Source: JAUWOY01 sp034431315 (GTDB lineage: Bacteria > Chloroflexota > Anaerolineae > VGOG01). Taken from it: 51,238 nucleotides of DNA. The translations under genes and the position numbers were made by a program. The notes below the pieces were generated by a model. The model did no database searches. It was not told the DNA's origin and was given only the letters and a program-made list of their open reading frames with translations. Shown in pieces: positions 27,854-37,093 of this stretch (positions within the stretch are counted from its first letter, which is position 1; each line of letters begins with the position of its first letter). The stretch is from contig DAOUDK010000030.1 in the NCBI GenBank assembly GCA_034431315.1, positions 1-51,238 of the forward strand, read 5' to 3'.

Positions 27854-30800
27854 CTACTTGGCTTCGCCGTCTTCTTCTTGCCCCGGCTTCGGTTGAAGGC
27901 TGAGGATCTTGGCAATCTTTTCAAGCTGCGTTCTTGCCTCCGCATCCTGCTCATCCTTCAGTCTGTCCAAGACGCGATCCCCAAATACTTTGACGGCATG
28001 TTGAGGCTGATAATCCTGCAAGAAATCAGGGCTTTTCGAAAGAAGACGGACTAGCCATTGCAGCCCATGTGCATTTCTCTTTCGAATGATAGGGGCGAAT
28101 AAGTTGAGTACAACTCCTGTATCACTTCGCAGGATGTCCGAATCCTGGATCTCTCTACCATATAAGTCGAAAAACGACCCTGGTATTTCTCCTTCTGCTT
28201 CCTTGGCAGCATCAAGGAGTCGCTGCCGCAGAGTTTTTCGATAATCTGGTTCCAAGAACGTTGGTAGCTGTTCCCACTTCATAGCTGACGTATCAATTGA
28301 AGCACTACCTTTGATTACCTCTTTGCCATGCCATTCGAGCGCGTCAAGATAGCTCAGTGAAAGTCTGAGCTTGTCCTTGGCAGGGTGGAATTCCGTCAGA
28401 AGTTCGATGAGTTTGCCATTGCGGGCAAGCGCAGCTTGCCATGTTTCCTGATTGATAGATTTTAGCCCTTGTATGCACCAGCTCTTGAATGCAGAATCAC
28501 GTCTGCCGTCAGATCTCAAGATATCAAGGTAGAGCTCGCTCTGCTCCGGACTAAAATCCTCGCTCTGTAAATGCCCCAAAAGCTCGGTCTCCTGAATGAG
28601 AGATTGAACCGTGTTCAGATATGTTTGTTCATCCAGCGTGCCCCTGATGAACTGCCTGTGCTTGATGAAAGTCTCTGGCAGCAAGAATTCTGGTCCAAAC
28701 CCGCGATTGACGGCCTCCCGTATGCACTCTCGTATCCATGATTCGGCCGGATGATTGACTTCCAGCACCTGAAACAGAAGGGCAGATTCATTCTGTTTTT
28801 CCAGTATGTCAACGAATTGATCTGTCAAGGCTGTATGCCTCTGTGGATTTCCAAATAGCTGATTTATCAGGAAGTTATGACCAGCCTGAGCATTTGGAGC
28901 ACCAGCCGCTGGGAGACGTGCATCTGGGTATCTTCGGAGATGAGAGAATACGCACCATGCACATGCCTCGTAGTCGCTACTCTGTTGCGCGTGGTGAAGC
29001 TGGTTAAGAATGAATCCTTGATGCGCAAGCTCGTTGAGGCGTTGATTGACCGTCGATGCGAGTCGGTCCACCTTCCGTAGCTCCCACATTGCAGCGAGAA
29101 GAGGAGTCAAGTCTAATTCAATGGGGCTTTGGTTTCTAAGCCTCTGGGTTATTGTCTCTACAAATCTCTCGTATGTTAGATCTGTTACTGTAACATTGAG
29201 CACTTGGAGCGCGCTGACGTGGTGTCGACGCAGCCTTCCTTCACGTGCAGTTTTTTCGAGGGTCGCCTCGATCTCATCAGGTTTGGCCTCACTGCACAAC
29301 AGTGACCAGAATTGCCCCGAAGCATCTCTCTCTGCTAAACACCCACAGAACGCGACGTAAACTTGAGCGCCACCCCGGACGTTCATGCTCCCTTCCAGGA
29401 TTTCATCAAGCCCAAGCGAATCGACTCCTTGCAGGAAGATAAGCAATCCGTCAGTCCATGAGGACATCGTTTGGGTCGTCGGTTGAGAAAGCAGTGCTTC
29501 TGCCTCTTCATTTGAGGACAACAATTGACGAGATGTTATCGTCGATGACAAATGTCTGGCCAAGGATGAGTCAGGGTCGAAGCGCAGGACCGCCACGATT
29601 CCCTCTGCAGTGTCAGAGTCAAACATAGACCACTGCTCGACTTTCCACACTGCTTGTACTAATCCGTTGATCACTGCATTCATGGCAGCATCCCTTGGGC
29701 CGGACACCAATTCGCTATCACGTAGAGCTCTGGCAGCATTCGCAAGATTCGAACTCTCTCCAGGAATCCAATCTTGAAACTTGACGGAGATTCTCTCCAT
29801 AACATCCCACAGCCCCACCCGAACTAGCCGGGCAAGCTCTTTGAGACGTTGACCATCTCCTTTTCCAAGCGCTTCCGTCAAGGGAGCCTCAAAAGTAAGC
29901 TGGCGTGCTGTACTCACATCTGTGTTGAAGGCCATCGCAGCCAAGTTGTCTATCACTCCTTCGCCCAGGATGTTGACAACGTTCCCTTCGGGAAATCCTT
30001 CCTGCCGCAGTGCTTTGACAACATCCCTTTCCACCTGCCGCAGAAGAACATAGTAGGCGATTTGCTGAAGAGGAAATGCGTCATCCCACTGCCGGTGGAT
30101 CGTCCCAATCTGATTTACGAAGAGCTTCAGATCTCTCGGTGTTGGTGGTTCTTTGTCACCACGAAGAACGGCATGGACCCGATATGTAGGATGGAACTGT
30201 GCCGTATCGTGATCAGGGAAAGCCTCCACAAGGAGATTATCCAGATATTTGTGCCAGTCGGAGAGCACAAGGGGCGGCACCTCGAAGCGCACCTGGAATC
30301 GCTTCTCAATAAAGCGCCTTGCTACCACATTTACAGCACGGTCGGCTTCCTCTATTTTCATATCTTTCTTCAATTGCCCCTCACGTGTCTCCAACTGCCA
30401 CAGTCGTTCGATGCCCTCTGGTGCATACGGTATGAGGACCCACAATCTCTTGAACCATTCCCTAGTTCTCGAGTGGCTGTCTTGGAGAAAAGTTTGAAGG
30501 GTAGAGAGGATTGAAAGTGCATCCGATGCATCTACCCGATCCAAGTTGTCCAGTACAAGTACGATGCGTCGTCCAGCGAGTGAGAGCGCTTCATCCATCA
30601 GCTTGATGAAGGTATGCTCAAACTCAACAGATGTAGGATCAGGAGTCTCGATTGTCTCTGTTAGTTCGTGGAACTGGTGTTTCTGAAACAGCATTGCGCC
30701 CCATCCACCAGCTTCATCCCAAGTCTGGCCAGTTTTATCACTTGCTTGGCTAACTCGCCACCAGAGGTAACCTATTAGACCTAGTAGGATAGGATTGATT

Positions 30801-31348
30801 GCCAGAACAAGGCCTACGATTGCTTTCAGGGAGATTTGATTCCAGCCTGACCATGTCAATGTAAGCCCACCATCTCTCAATGCTGAGTTGAAAAGCGCTA
30901 GCCCTATTGGTATGAGCAACGCTCCAATCGCGATGAGGAGTCCAAGAGGCTTCAACTTGGGGGTGGAAGTCGTTTCCGTAACCTTTTCGCGACCAGCAAG
31001 CTCTCTCTTCTTCTTCTCCCAATATGCCTGCTTAATCCACCCACCCTTTAGCCTGTCGATCAAGATTTCAAGAAAGGTTCGCCTCAGCGGGTCTCCCTGA
31101 TGCGCCCACGCATCGAAGGTCAAGATGACAGTATCTGAGTCCTCGGAAAATTGATCAGTCAATAGTCTGACGACAGTTGATTTGCCCGATCCCCACGGCC
31201 CTTCCAGAGCGATGGATTTCCCGCCTTCCTCTGTTTTTATCAGGTTTGCCAGGGCATTCGCAAGTCGCTGATGTGATCCGAATTCATCCTTCGATGCCGG
31301 TTCGTCCGAAAGAAGGACAGTACGACACATTTTGCCTTCAGTAGCCAT
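27854..31348 (-). CDS. KAP-family P-loop NTPase in the type I RM locus
   Basis: 1164 residues from ATG at 31348, chosen because AGGAGGGAGG lies 4-13 bases upstream. Walker A GPWGSGKST is at residues 50-58, followed by LTFDAWAH, a KAP-family phrase. Two hydrophobic segments interrupt the NTPase domain (about 135-155 and 178-202), as known for membrane-associated KAP NTPases. Walker B is RRIVLVLDNLDRVD. The C-terminal 700 residues are helical, repeat-like and unrecognised. Known KAP proteins act in anti-phage and signalling contexts. Its position between hsdS and hsdM suggests an accessory defence role; GC content is lower than in hsdR and hsdM. Confidence 0.88.
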   Translation of the reverse strand: MATEGKMCRTVLLSDEPASKDEFGSHQRLANALANLIKTEEGGKSIALEGPWGSGKSTVVRLLTDQFSEDSDTVILTFDAWAHQGDPLRRTFLEILIDRLKGGWIKQAYWEKKKRELAGREKVTETTSTPKLKPLGLLIAIGALLIPIGLALFNSALRDGGLTLTWSGWNQISLKAIVGLVLAINPILLGLIGYLWWRVSQASDKTGQTWDEAGGWGAMLFQKHQFHELTETIETPDPTSVEFEHTFIKLMDEALSLAGRRIVLVLDNLDRVDASDALSILSTLQTFLQDSHSRTREWFKRLWVLIPYAPEGIERLWQLETREGQLKKDMKIEEADRAVNVVARRFIEKRFQVRFEVPPLVLSDWHKYLDNLLVEAFPDHDTAQFHPTYRVHAVLRGDKEPPTPRDLKLFVNQIGTIHRQWDDAFPLQQIAYYVLLRQVERDVVKALRQEGFPEGNVVNILGEGVIDNLAAMAFNTDVSTARQLTFEAPLTEALGKGDGQRLKELARLVRVGLWDVMERISVKFQDWIPGESSNLANAARALRDSELVSGPRDAAMNAVINGLVQAVWKVEQWSMFDSDTAEGIVAVLRFDPDSSLARHLSSTITSRQLLSSNEEAEALLSQPTTQTMSSWTDGLLIFLQGVDSLGLDEILEGSMNVRGGAQVYVAFCGCLAERDASGQFWSLLCSEAKPDEIEATLEKTAREGRLRRHHVSALQVLNVTVTDLTYERFVETITQRLRNQSPIELDLTPLLAAMWELRKVDRLASTVNQRLNELAHQGFILNQLHHAQQSSDYEACAWCVFSHLRRYPDARLPAAGAPNAQAGHNFLINQLFGNPQRHTALTDQFVDILEKQNESALLFQVLEVNHPAESWIRECIREAVNRGFGPEFLLPETFIKHRQFIRGTLDEQTYLNTVQSLIQETELLGHLQSEDFSPEQSELYLDILRSDGRRDSAFKSWCIQGLKSINQETWQAALARNGKLIELLTEFHPAKDKLRLSLSYLDALEWHGKEVIKGSASIDTSAMKWEQLPTFLEPDYRKTLRQRLLDAAKEAEGEIPGSFFDLYGREIQDSDILRSDTGVVLNLFAPIIRKRNAHGLQWLVRLLSKSPDFLQDYQPQHAVKVFGDRVLDRLKDEQDAEARTQLEKIAKILSLQPKPGQEEDGEAK

Positions 31349-31389
31349 TGCCTCCCTCCTAACTATGATTGATGCAGACCATTCCATCT

Positions 31390-32994
31390 TTAGAGCATCT
31401 TCAACTGCTGCGCCTTTTCCGTTTTCCGCCTTTTCTTTCTACTCCCTTTCTTCCTGCCCTTCCTCTCCCCCTCCCGCCGCGCCTTCTCAGCCTTGATGCG
31501 CTCCAGCAGCACGGAGGCCGGCTCATCGCTGGGATCCTGCGGCGCCAACTTGCCCTCAAAGGCCCTTTTGAGAATGCTCTGGCGCAGCCGCTCCGCTCGC
31601 TTCAGGCTCTGCTCCACAGCTCTTTCTAAGTCGTCAATCACGGACAAGCGGCGTTCAACTTCATCAGCAATTGCTCTTTGTTCTGTTGTTGGAGGCAGAA
31701 CCATTGGTAATGGCAACATATCTTTTGCATAGAGCGCGGCAACATTTGTTGTCGCTCTCTTTACTCGTTCCAGTCGTCTTCTATAGCTATTTGAACACAT
31801 CTGATAAACCAGGAATTCAGGGAACACTCCTCCAGTTGCTCGTATTCGCATTAGATTGTTGTTATAGACAGTATCCTTCACATCCTGCCGGACAAGGCCA
31901 GTTTTTCCCACTAGCTCAACACTATTTCTTGTGTTGAACAACACGTCACCCTTTCGAATTCCGTAGCGTCTCAATTCATCCTTGCTGGTCTCGACAAAGA
32001 CAAGGTCATCGAGTAAAACGCGACCGTCCATTGTCACGTTGTTCATCTTTATGTAGGCTGCACCTCGGCCTTCTGCATTTTGCTGTCTTAATGATCTGAC
32101 GATTCCGATACGTGTATCCTTGGCAATCTGCTCTAGAGTTACCCATACCCATCCGTCAGGTAATTCATGCAGACTCCCCCAATCCGCTGCACTAGGCTCT
32201 TTGTACTTCCGCTTCCATTTATCATCCTTAGGCACCTTGCCCTTGGCTCTCATCTTCTCCTTCTCCAGTTGTTCGGCTTCCCACCTGGCCCGCCGCTCCT
32301 CAAGAATGCGCTCCAACAGCACCGACGCCGGCTCAAGCTCCCCCCGATGCGCCTCTCGCCATTCCCTGGTCAGCTCACCCTCCACCGCCGCTTTGAGCAC
32401 CGCCTGGCGGTAGCGCCGCAACTGGGCCTTGGCCTTCTTCAGCGCCGCCACGCCCGCGTCCAGTTGGGTGAACAGTTCCTCGATCTTGGCTACGATGCGC
32501 TGTTGCTCGGGGAGAGGGGGAAGCGGAATAGGTTGAGCTCGAACATCGCTGTCTCTGACCGCTGGATAGCTCGTACCCCTTTGCAATTTGCTCAGAGCGT
32601 TTAAGAATGGATCTGTAAGCGAGTAGTAGAACAGATATTTCGATGAGATTCCCGATTCACCACGTAACACAGAGAAACCCGTTGATGCTATTTGCCCATC
32701 GTGGATTTCAGGCACTAAGGCGATATTCTTCAGATAAGTTCGAACGGTCGAGAACAAAACATCATTTACTCGAATCAATTGACGTGCTCGGGAGGGGGCT
32801 TCAGAACCGTAGTATGTCTTTGGCTCCACCACTCTGTTGAGCCGATTGTCAATTGAGGAGATATCAAGATAAATGAACTGGGTATCTGGATTCTTCCTGG
32901 GCTGAACCTTCTCAATCGGTTGGGTTATTTCCCCAACTGCCGTCCAAACCCAACCCTTGGGCAACTCAGGCAAGCCGTTTCTCTCTTCCATCAT
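31390..32994 (-). CDS. hsdS: type I restriction-modification specificity subunit
   Basis: 534 residues with two target-recognition domains. TRD1 starts LPELPKGWVWTAVGEI and TRD2 starts LHELPDGWVWVTLEQI, each followed by a long conserved coiled-coil segment (PLPEQQRIVAKIEELFTQLD and PPTTEQRAIADEVERRLSVI, both with the QQRIV-type motif). It therefore recognises a bipartite DNA site. The ATG overlaps the hsdR stop (ATGA). The C-terminus carries an unusual run of Lys/Arg (RKGRKKGSRKKRRKTEK). TRD sequence cannot be translated into a target by eye. Confidence 0.93.
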   Translation of the reverse strand: MMEERNGLPELPKGWVWTAVGEITQPIEKVQPRKNPDTQFIYLDISSIDNRLNRVVEPKTYYGSEAPSRARQLIRVNDVLFSTVRTYLKNIALVPEIHDGQIASTGFSVLRGESGISSKYLFYYSLTDPFLNALSKLQRGTSYPAVRDSDVRAQPIPLPPLPEQQRIVAKIEELFTQLDAGVAALKKAKAQLRRYRQAVLKAAVEGELTREWREAHRGELEPASVLLERILEERRARWEAEQLEKEKMRAKGKVPKDDKWKRKYKEPSAADWGSLHELPDGWVWVTLEQIAKDTRIGIVRSLRQQNAEGRGAAYIKMNNVTMDGRVLLDDLVFVETSKDELRRYGIRKGDVLFNTRNSVELVGKTGLVRQDVKDTVYNNNLMRIRATGGVFPEFLVYQMCSNSYRRRLERVKRATTNVAALYAKDMLPLPMVLPPTTEQRAIADEVERRLSVIDDLERAVEQSLKRAERLRQSILKRAFEGKLAPQDPSDEPASVLLERIKAEKARREGERKGRKKGSRKKRRKTEKAQQLKML

Positions 32995-35741
32995 GCCACC
33001 AACACCTCGTTAAGCTCTCCCATGATGCTCGCCAAGTCCGCTCCAAACAGTTGGTACACCCTGACCGGCCCGCCCATCTCGTGGAAGGGGGTGTACTCGA
33101 AGTCCTCCATCTCAATGCGCAGGCTGGCAGCGATGTGGTCTTTGATGTTGGCCAGCCACTGGATCTGCTCAGACGTGAACTGGCGGCCAGCCTCCATTTG
33201 CTCGGCCAGCCATAGCTGGAACCGCGCCTCCACGGTGAGGGGGAAGGGCTCCAACACGTCGCTCCGCCCAATGGCGAAGCGGATCAGGGAGACGATGTTG
33301 GTCAGCAGCTTCTGCGGCCCCGCCCCTCGCACCCTGGCTTGCTCCAACTGCGTGTAAGCGCGCCACAACTGCTCCTGGGTCAGACGGTAGGGCGGCCTCT
33401 CGATGGCCTGGGCCAGCTCTTTGATCTGCTCGTAGGTCACCTGCCGCAACTGGTAGGGCTGGCCGTAGATGATCTGCAACGCCGTCAGCTCGTCCTTGTT
33501 GTCCTCGATGAACTGCTGGAAGGTATCCACGACGGTGCGCGCCTTCTCCCTGGCCTGGTCATCGAAACCCGCGATCAGCACCGTGTCAGCACTGACGGTG
33601 TCAATGGTCTGCTCCTGGCGCTGCCTGACCTCGATCAGGGTGTTTCTCAGGTCTGGATCGTCAAAGGGCGCGCAGGCGGCCTTGACCAGTTCCGCCGTGG
33701 CTTGCTCCACTTGTTCCGGAGTTGGCGATTCCGCGCCGAACATCTCCCTGGCCTTCGCCGCCTGCGCGTCCGGGTCCACCGCATCCAGCAGGTCGTTGAT
33801 GAGCTGCCGCACGTGCTTGCCGCCAGCGGCAGCCTCAATCGCCTGGCGGTCTTTAGGCTCGATCTGCCGATCCAGCCGGGCCAATCTGCCCGCCAGCGTG
33901 GACAGGGTGTCTTCGTCGCGGACTCCCAGCGCCACGTTGCGGATCAGTTTGTCAAAGGCCACGCTGCGCTTGCGCTCCAGGGGGCGGGTGTCGGTCTTGT
34001 CGTCCTCGCACACCCCCACCGCGTCCACGATCACGAAATGGGTCTTGTGGGCGGCGTCGGGCGTGACGGCTCTCAAATCGGTGGGCAGGATGGTGCGCGT
34101 TCCCCGCCCCTTCATCTGCTCAAAATACACCCTGGACTTGACGCCCCGCATGAACAGCAGGCACTCCAGGGGCTTGATGTCGGTGCCAGTGGAGATCATG
34201 TCCACCGTCACCGCGATGCGGGGGAAATACGAATTGCGGAAACTGGCGATCAGGTCTTCGGGCTTCTCGCCGGAGCGATAGGTGATCTTCTTGCAGAACT
34301 CGTTGCCCTTGCCAAACTCCTCGCGCATGATGTGGACGATGTCCTCGGCGTGGGAGTCGCTCTTGGCAAAGACCAGCGTCTTGGGCACCTCTTTTCTGCC
34401 GGGGAAGATCTCGGTCGGCAGCCGCTCCTTGAAAGTCCTGATGATCGTCCGAATCTGATCCTCGGCCACCACGTCCCGGTCCAACTGACGACTAGCGTAC
34501 TCCAGATCCTCGTCCAGCAGCTCCCAACGGGTCTGGCGGGTGAGCTTATCCCGCTTGTCAACGTAGTAGCCGGCTTCCACACGGCTGCCCTGCTCGGTGA
34601 TCTGGGTGCTGATGCGATAGACCTCGTAGCCGACGTTCACCCCATCGGCCACGGCCCGCTGGTGGCTGTACTCCGTGACCAGGTTACGATTGAAAAAGCC
34701 CAGCGTTTGCTTGGAGGGGGTGGCCGTCAGGCCGATGATGAAGGCGTCGAAGTACTCCAGCACCTGCCGCCAGAGGTTGTAGATCGAACGGTGGCACTCG
34801 TCGGTGACGATGAAGTCGAAGGTCTCGATGGGGGTTTGGGGATTGTAGACGACCTCCCTGGGCGGCGCATCTTCCGGCTCAATCTCAAACAGGGAATGTT
34901 CTTCGATCTCGGCGTCAAATTCGGGGACACCCTTGAGCATGGAATAGAGCCGCTGGATGGTCGTGATCGCCACCCGGCTGACCGGGTCGAGGGTGTTGGA
35001 GGTCAAATGCTGCACGTTGTAGAGCTCGGTGAACTTGCGGCCATCGTCGGGCGTCACATACTGCTGGAACTCGCGCAGCGTTTGGCGTCCCAGGTTGTTG
35101 CGATCCACCAGAAAGAGCACCCGCTTCGCGCCCGCGAACTTGATCAGGCGATAGATGAAACTGACAGCGGCGTAGGTCTTGCCGCTGCCCGTCGCCATCT
35201 GGATAAGCGCTCGCGGCTTCGCCTGGGCGAACGACCTCTCCAGATGGACAACCGCTTCAACCTGGCAATCGCGCAAGCCCGTGGTGTTCAGCATCGGTAT
35301 GAGCTGGAGCCGCGCTCGCAGCGTATCCTCTTGTGAAAGCCACTCCCGAAGCGTCTCCGGTCGGTGAAAGGCAAACACCCGGCGCGAACGGGCTTCGGGG
35401 TCTCGCTCATCCCGGAAGAAGGTCTCAATCCCTGTGCTCTCGTAGGCGAAAGGAAGGGGAAGCCGGACGTGGGGAATGTGGGCGGGAAAGCCAGTTATGT
35501 ATGCCTCGGATTGCTCGGCCACGCCGCTCAGGGTCGTGCCTTCGGATTTGGCCTCGATCACCCCCACCGCTTGGCGATCCACGAACAGCACATAATCGGC
35601 AAAGCCCGACTCCACGGGAAACTCCCGAACCGCCACGCCCAGAGACACGCTGAGATTGAGACGCGACATATCCTGCACGCTCCAACCCGCAGCGTCGAGC
35701 AGCTTGTCAATGCGTTGTCTGGCTTTCTCTTCTGGCTTCAT
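32991..35741 (-). CDS. hsdR: type I restriction endonuclease, motor/nuclease subunit
   Basis: 916 residues from ATG at 35741. The N-terminal nuclease shows VESGFADYVLF and VGVIEAKSEG (PD-(D/E)XK pattern). The translocase has Walker A ATGSGKT, the DEAD-like TDECHRSIY, LTATPS, and motif VI QMKGRGTRT. The start is chosen because GGGGGAGAG lies 10 bases upstream and MKPEEKARQRIDKLLDAAGW is the usual HsdR beginning; ATG at 35804 would lie on the -10 box. First gene of the minus-strand order hsdR-hsdS-KAP-hsdM. The C-terminal region (REMFGAESPTPEQVEQATAE) is EcoEI-type. Confidence 0.94.
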   Translation of the reverse strand: MKPEEKARQRIDKLLDAAGWSVQDMSRLNLSVSLGVAVREFPVESGFADYVLFVDRQAVGVIEAKSEGTTLSGVAEQSEAYITGFPAHIPHVRLPLPFAYESTGIETFFRDERDPEARSRRVFAFHRPETLREWLSQEDTLRARLQLIPMLNTTGLRDCQVEAVVHLERSFAQAKPRALIQMATGSGKTYAAVSFIYRLIKFAGAKRVLFLVDRNNLGRQTLREFQQYVTPDDGRKFTELYNVQHLTSNTLDPVSRVAITTIQRLYSMLKGVPEFDAEIEEHSLFEIEPEDAPPREVVYNPQTPIETFDFIVTDECHRSIYNLWRQVLEYFDAFIIGLTATPSKQTLGFFNRNLVTEYSHQRAVADGVNVGYEVYRISTQITEQGSRVEAGYYVDKRDKLTRQTRWELLDEDLEYASRQLDRDVVAEDQIRTIIRTFKERLPTEIFPGRKEVPKTLVFAKSDSHAEDIVHIMREEFGKGNEFCKKITYRSGEKPEDLIASFRNSYFPRIAVTVDMISTGTDIKPLECLLFMRGVKSRVYFEQMKGRGTRTILPTDLRAVTPDAAHKTHFVIVDAVGVCEDDKTDTRPLERKRSVAFDKLIRNVALGVRDEDTLSTLAGRLARLDRQIEPKDRQAIEAAAGGKHVRQLINDLLDAVDPDAQAAKAREMFGAESPTPEQVEQATAELVKAACAPFDDPDLRNTLIEVRQRQEQTIDTVSADTVLIAGFDDQAREKARTVVDTFQQFIEDNKDELTALQIIYGQPYQLRQVTYEQIKELAQAIERPPYRLTQEQLWRAYTQLEQARVRGAGPQKLLTNIVSLIRFAIGRSDVLEPFPLTVEARFQLWLAEQMEAGRQFTSEQIQWLANIKDHIAASLRIEMEDFEYTPFHEMGGPVRVYQLFGADLASIMGELNEVLVA

Positions 35742-35804
35742 GGTGGTGATGCTCTCCCCCATAGTTGGAACGCGCTTCCACAAGCCTGTTTGGCTGCCAG
35801 GCAT

Positions 35805-35833
35805 AGTATATCATGTTTCGCCTCCTTTGGCAA
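35805..35833 (-). promoter_or_regulatory. promoter of the hsdR operon
   Basis: Minus-strand -35 TTGCCA (35828-35833), 17-bp spacer, -10 TATACT (35805-35810). Transcription would start near 35798, about 57 bases before the hsdR ATG at 35741. Confidence 0.75.
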
Positions 35834-35837
35834 TAAC

Positions 35838-35873
35838 CAAAAGCCACCTGCGCGGTGAACGCAGGTGGCTTTC
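35838..35873 (-). terminator. terminator of the PIN operon, just before the hsdR promoter
   Basis: 12-bp perfect stem AAAGCCACCTGC / GCAGGTGGCTTT with a 9-base loop; on the minus strand TTTTGG follows. It ends transcripts from 37.7-36.0 kb and insulates the hsdR promoter. Confidence 0.75.
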
Positions 35874-35909
35874 TATCCCTTGTCAGGCTGTCGTAGTTGG
35901 CTTGGTCCA

Positions 35910-35942
35910 CCCCTGGCTTCTCTTCAGCCAAGGGGCTTTTTG
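35910..35942 (+). terminator. plus-strand hairpin with T-run
   Basis: CCCCTGGCT / AGCCAAGGGG with a single bulge, followed by CTTTTTG on the plus strand. No plus-strand gene precedes it, so its use is unclear; it may stop antisense transcription. Confidence 0.55.
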
Positions 35943-35986
35943 TGTCCTTGCGCCATTCTAACACAGAGGAGCCAGATCTGCAAATG

Positions 35987-36612
35987 TTAGCTTGTTGAAG
36001 AGCCTGGTTCAGCTATTATGGAGTTGCTATAGGTGTAGATGGTGAATCCTTGGGCCCTGGTGAAATCTTGATCGAATGTTGCGATGTTATAGATTCCCAG
36101 TCTTTCGGCCTCGGAAAGATGCAATGCGTCAGCAGGGAGGACACAAGCACGGGCAATCCAATCCTGCATCCTGTCTACAATATCGAGGCTTGAGGCACTT
36201 GTCTTGGTTAGCTCAGAGGGATCCACAACGTTGACCGGGATGTTGACTAGTTTCTGGTGGAATGCTCTTATGCTGGGCACATACGTAGTGATTAATGATG
36301 GCTGTCCTTTGTATATTCGAGACCACTCTGCTGGCCGCGCCCCCTCCTTTTTGCCTCCTGCACCAAGTACCCTTGGATAATCTTGAAAAAACACTCTTCA
36401 ACAACGTGCGTTGAAGTGTAGGCAAACGCATTGCCTTGCAGAGCAGCATCCCGGACCAGACGTAACAGCGCTTTGGCATCAAGGGTGTACGGGAGATTGA
36501 CATTCGGCGGACTCAACGCGTTAAGAAAAACACAGGCATCAATAAACAGCATACCTGGGAGAGAGTTAACAGGGTCTTTCAAGTTAATGGGTGTAGTAGA
36601 TGTAGGAGACAT
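35987..36612 (-). pseudogene. PIN-domain protein (ribonuclease toxin type), frameshifted
   Basis: Two overlapping minus-strand frames make one PIN-like protein of about 208 residues. The first (from ATG 36612) has FIDACVFLNAL with the first acidic residue, and TSTHVVEECFFKIIQG with a second. The other supplies ACVLPADALHLSEAERLGI and NIATFDQDFTRAQGF, the last two conserved Asp positions. The shift is one base and falls near an A5/G5 run (36340-36352). It could be a real mutation, slippage-based switching or an assembly error. Last of three genes, 14 bp after its neighbour. Confidence 0.7.
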
Positions 36613-36626
36613 CAGTATAACCGATT

Positions 36627-37082
36627 TCAGTCATAGGCTCCGGAGACAATGTTTTGCCACTCGTCAGCAGACAAATCTTCAGGCAAGATGTTACGAAGTT
36701 CCCCGATGGGATCTCCATCATACTCTAGGGCACGCAAACGTCCCTCTTGACCCATAGCCCAGAGACGCTGTTGTGTAGTCTGTATTGTAGGTATGGTTCG
36801 ATATGACATAGCTTCTGTGTCTGTCGATTGGGTTTGTTGTTCCAACACGGCTATTCTCTCTTCATGTGTTCCTAAGTCTGTCCGCACTGATTGCAATTGT
36901 CTAGCCACTTGGAGTCGAGCCACTTCAATCAACCATTGGAGCACAACACTGTCCAATGAGTCAGTCCCTACCAAGCGTTCTGTGTAACCAGTATCGCCGG
37001 CTTTCATCGGAAAGCCGTTCAGAATAGCTCCCCAGTTTTGTTCATGATCAAAGGCCGTTCGAGTAATGTCGGTCTCGGTCAT
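36627..37082 (-). CDS. unknown protein, 151 residues, possible antitoxin of the PIN protein
   Basis: Starts MTETDITRTAFDHEQNWGAI with GGGG upstream (AACGGGGTGAATT). A helical middle (SVVLQWLIEVARLQVARQLQ, then a heptad-like EERIAVLEQQ stretch) suggests a coiled coil. The acidic C-terminus ends DLSADEWQNIVSGAYD. It sits 11 bp after the preceding gene and 14 bp before the PIN gene, so an antitoxin or partner role is plausible from context only. No family recognised. Confidence 0.65.
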   Translation of the reverse strand: MTETDITRTAFDHEQNWGAILNGFPMKAGDTGYTERLVGTDSLDSVVLQWLIEVARLQVARQLQSVRTDLGTHEERIAVLEQQTQSTDTEAMSYRTIPTIQTTQQRLWAMGQEGRLRALEYDGDPIGELRNILPEDLSADEWQNIVSGAYD

Positions 37083-37093
37083 AATTCACCCCG

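Noticed and set aside
33339..35336. 665-codon plus-strand open frame
   Set aside because: Antisense shadow of hsdR; repetitive Gly/Leu/Val/Asp composition and no motif. The minus-strand frame has all HsdR motifs.
35900..35942. GGGGTGGACC on the minus strand, considered as a second T-box
   Set aside because: No Stem I, AGUA or ACCGCGG-like continuation; it is the flank of ordinary hairpins.
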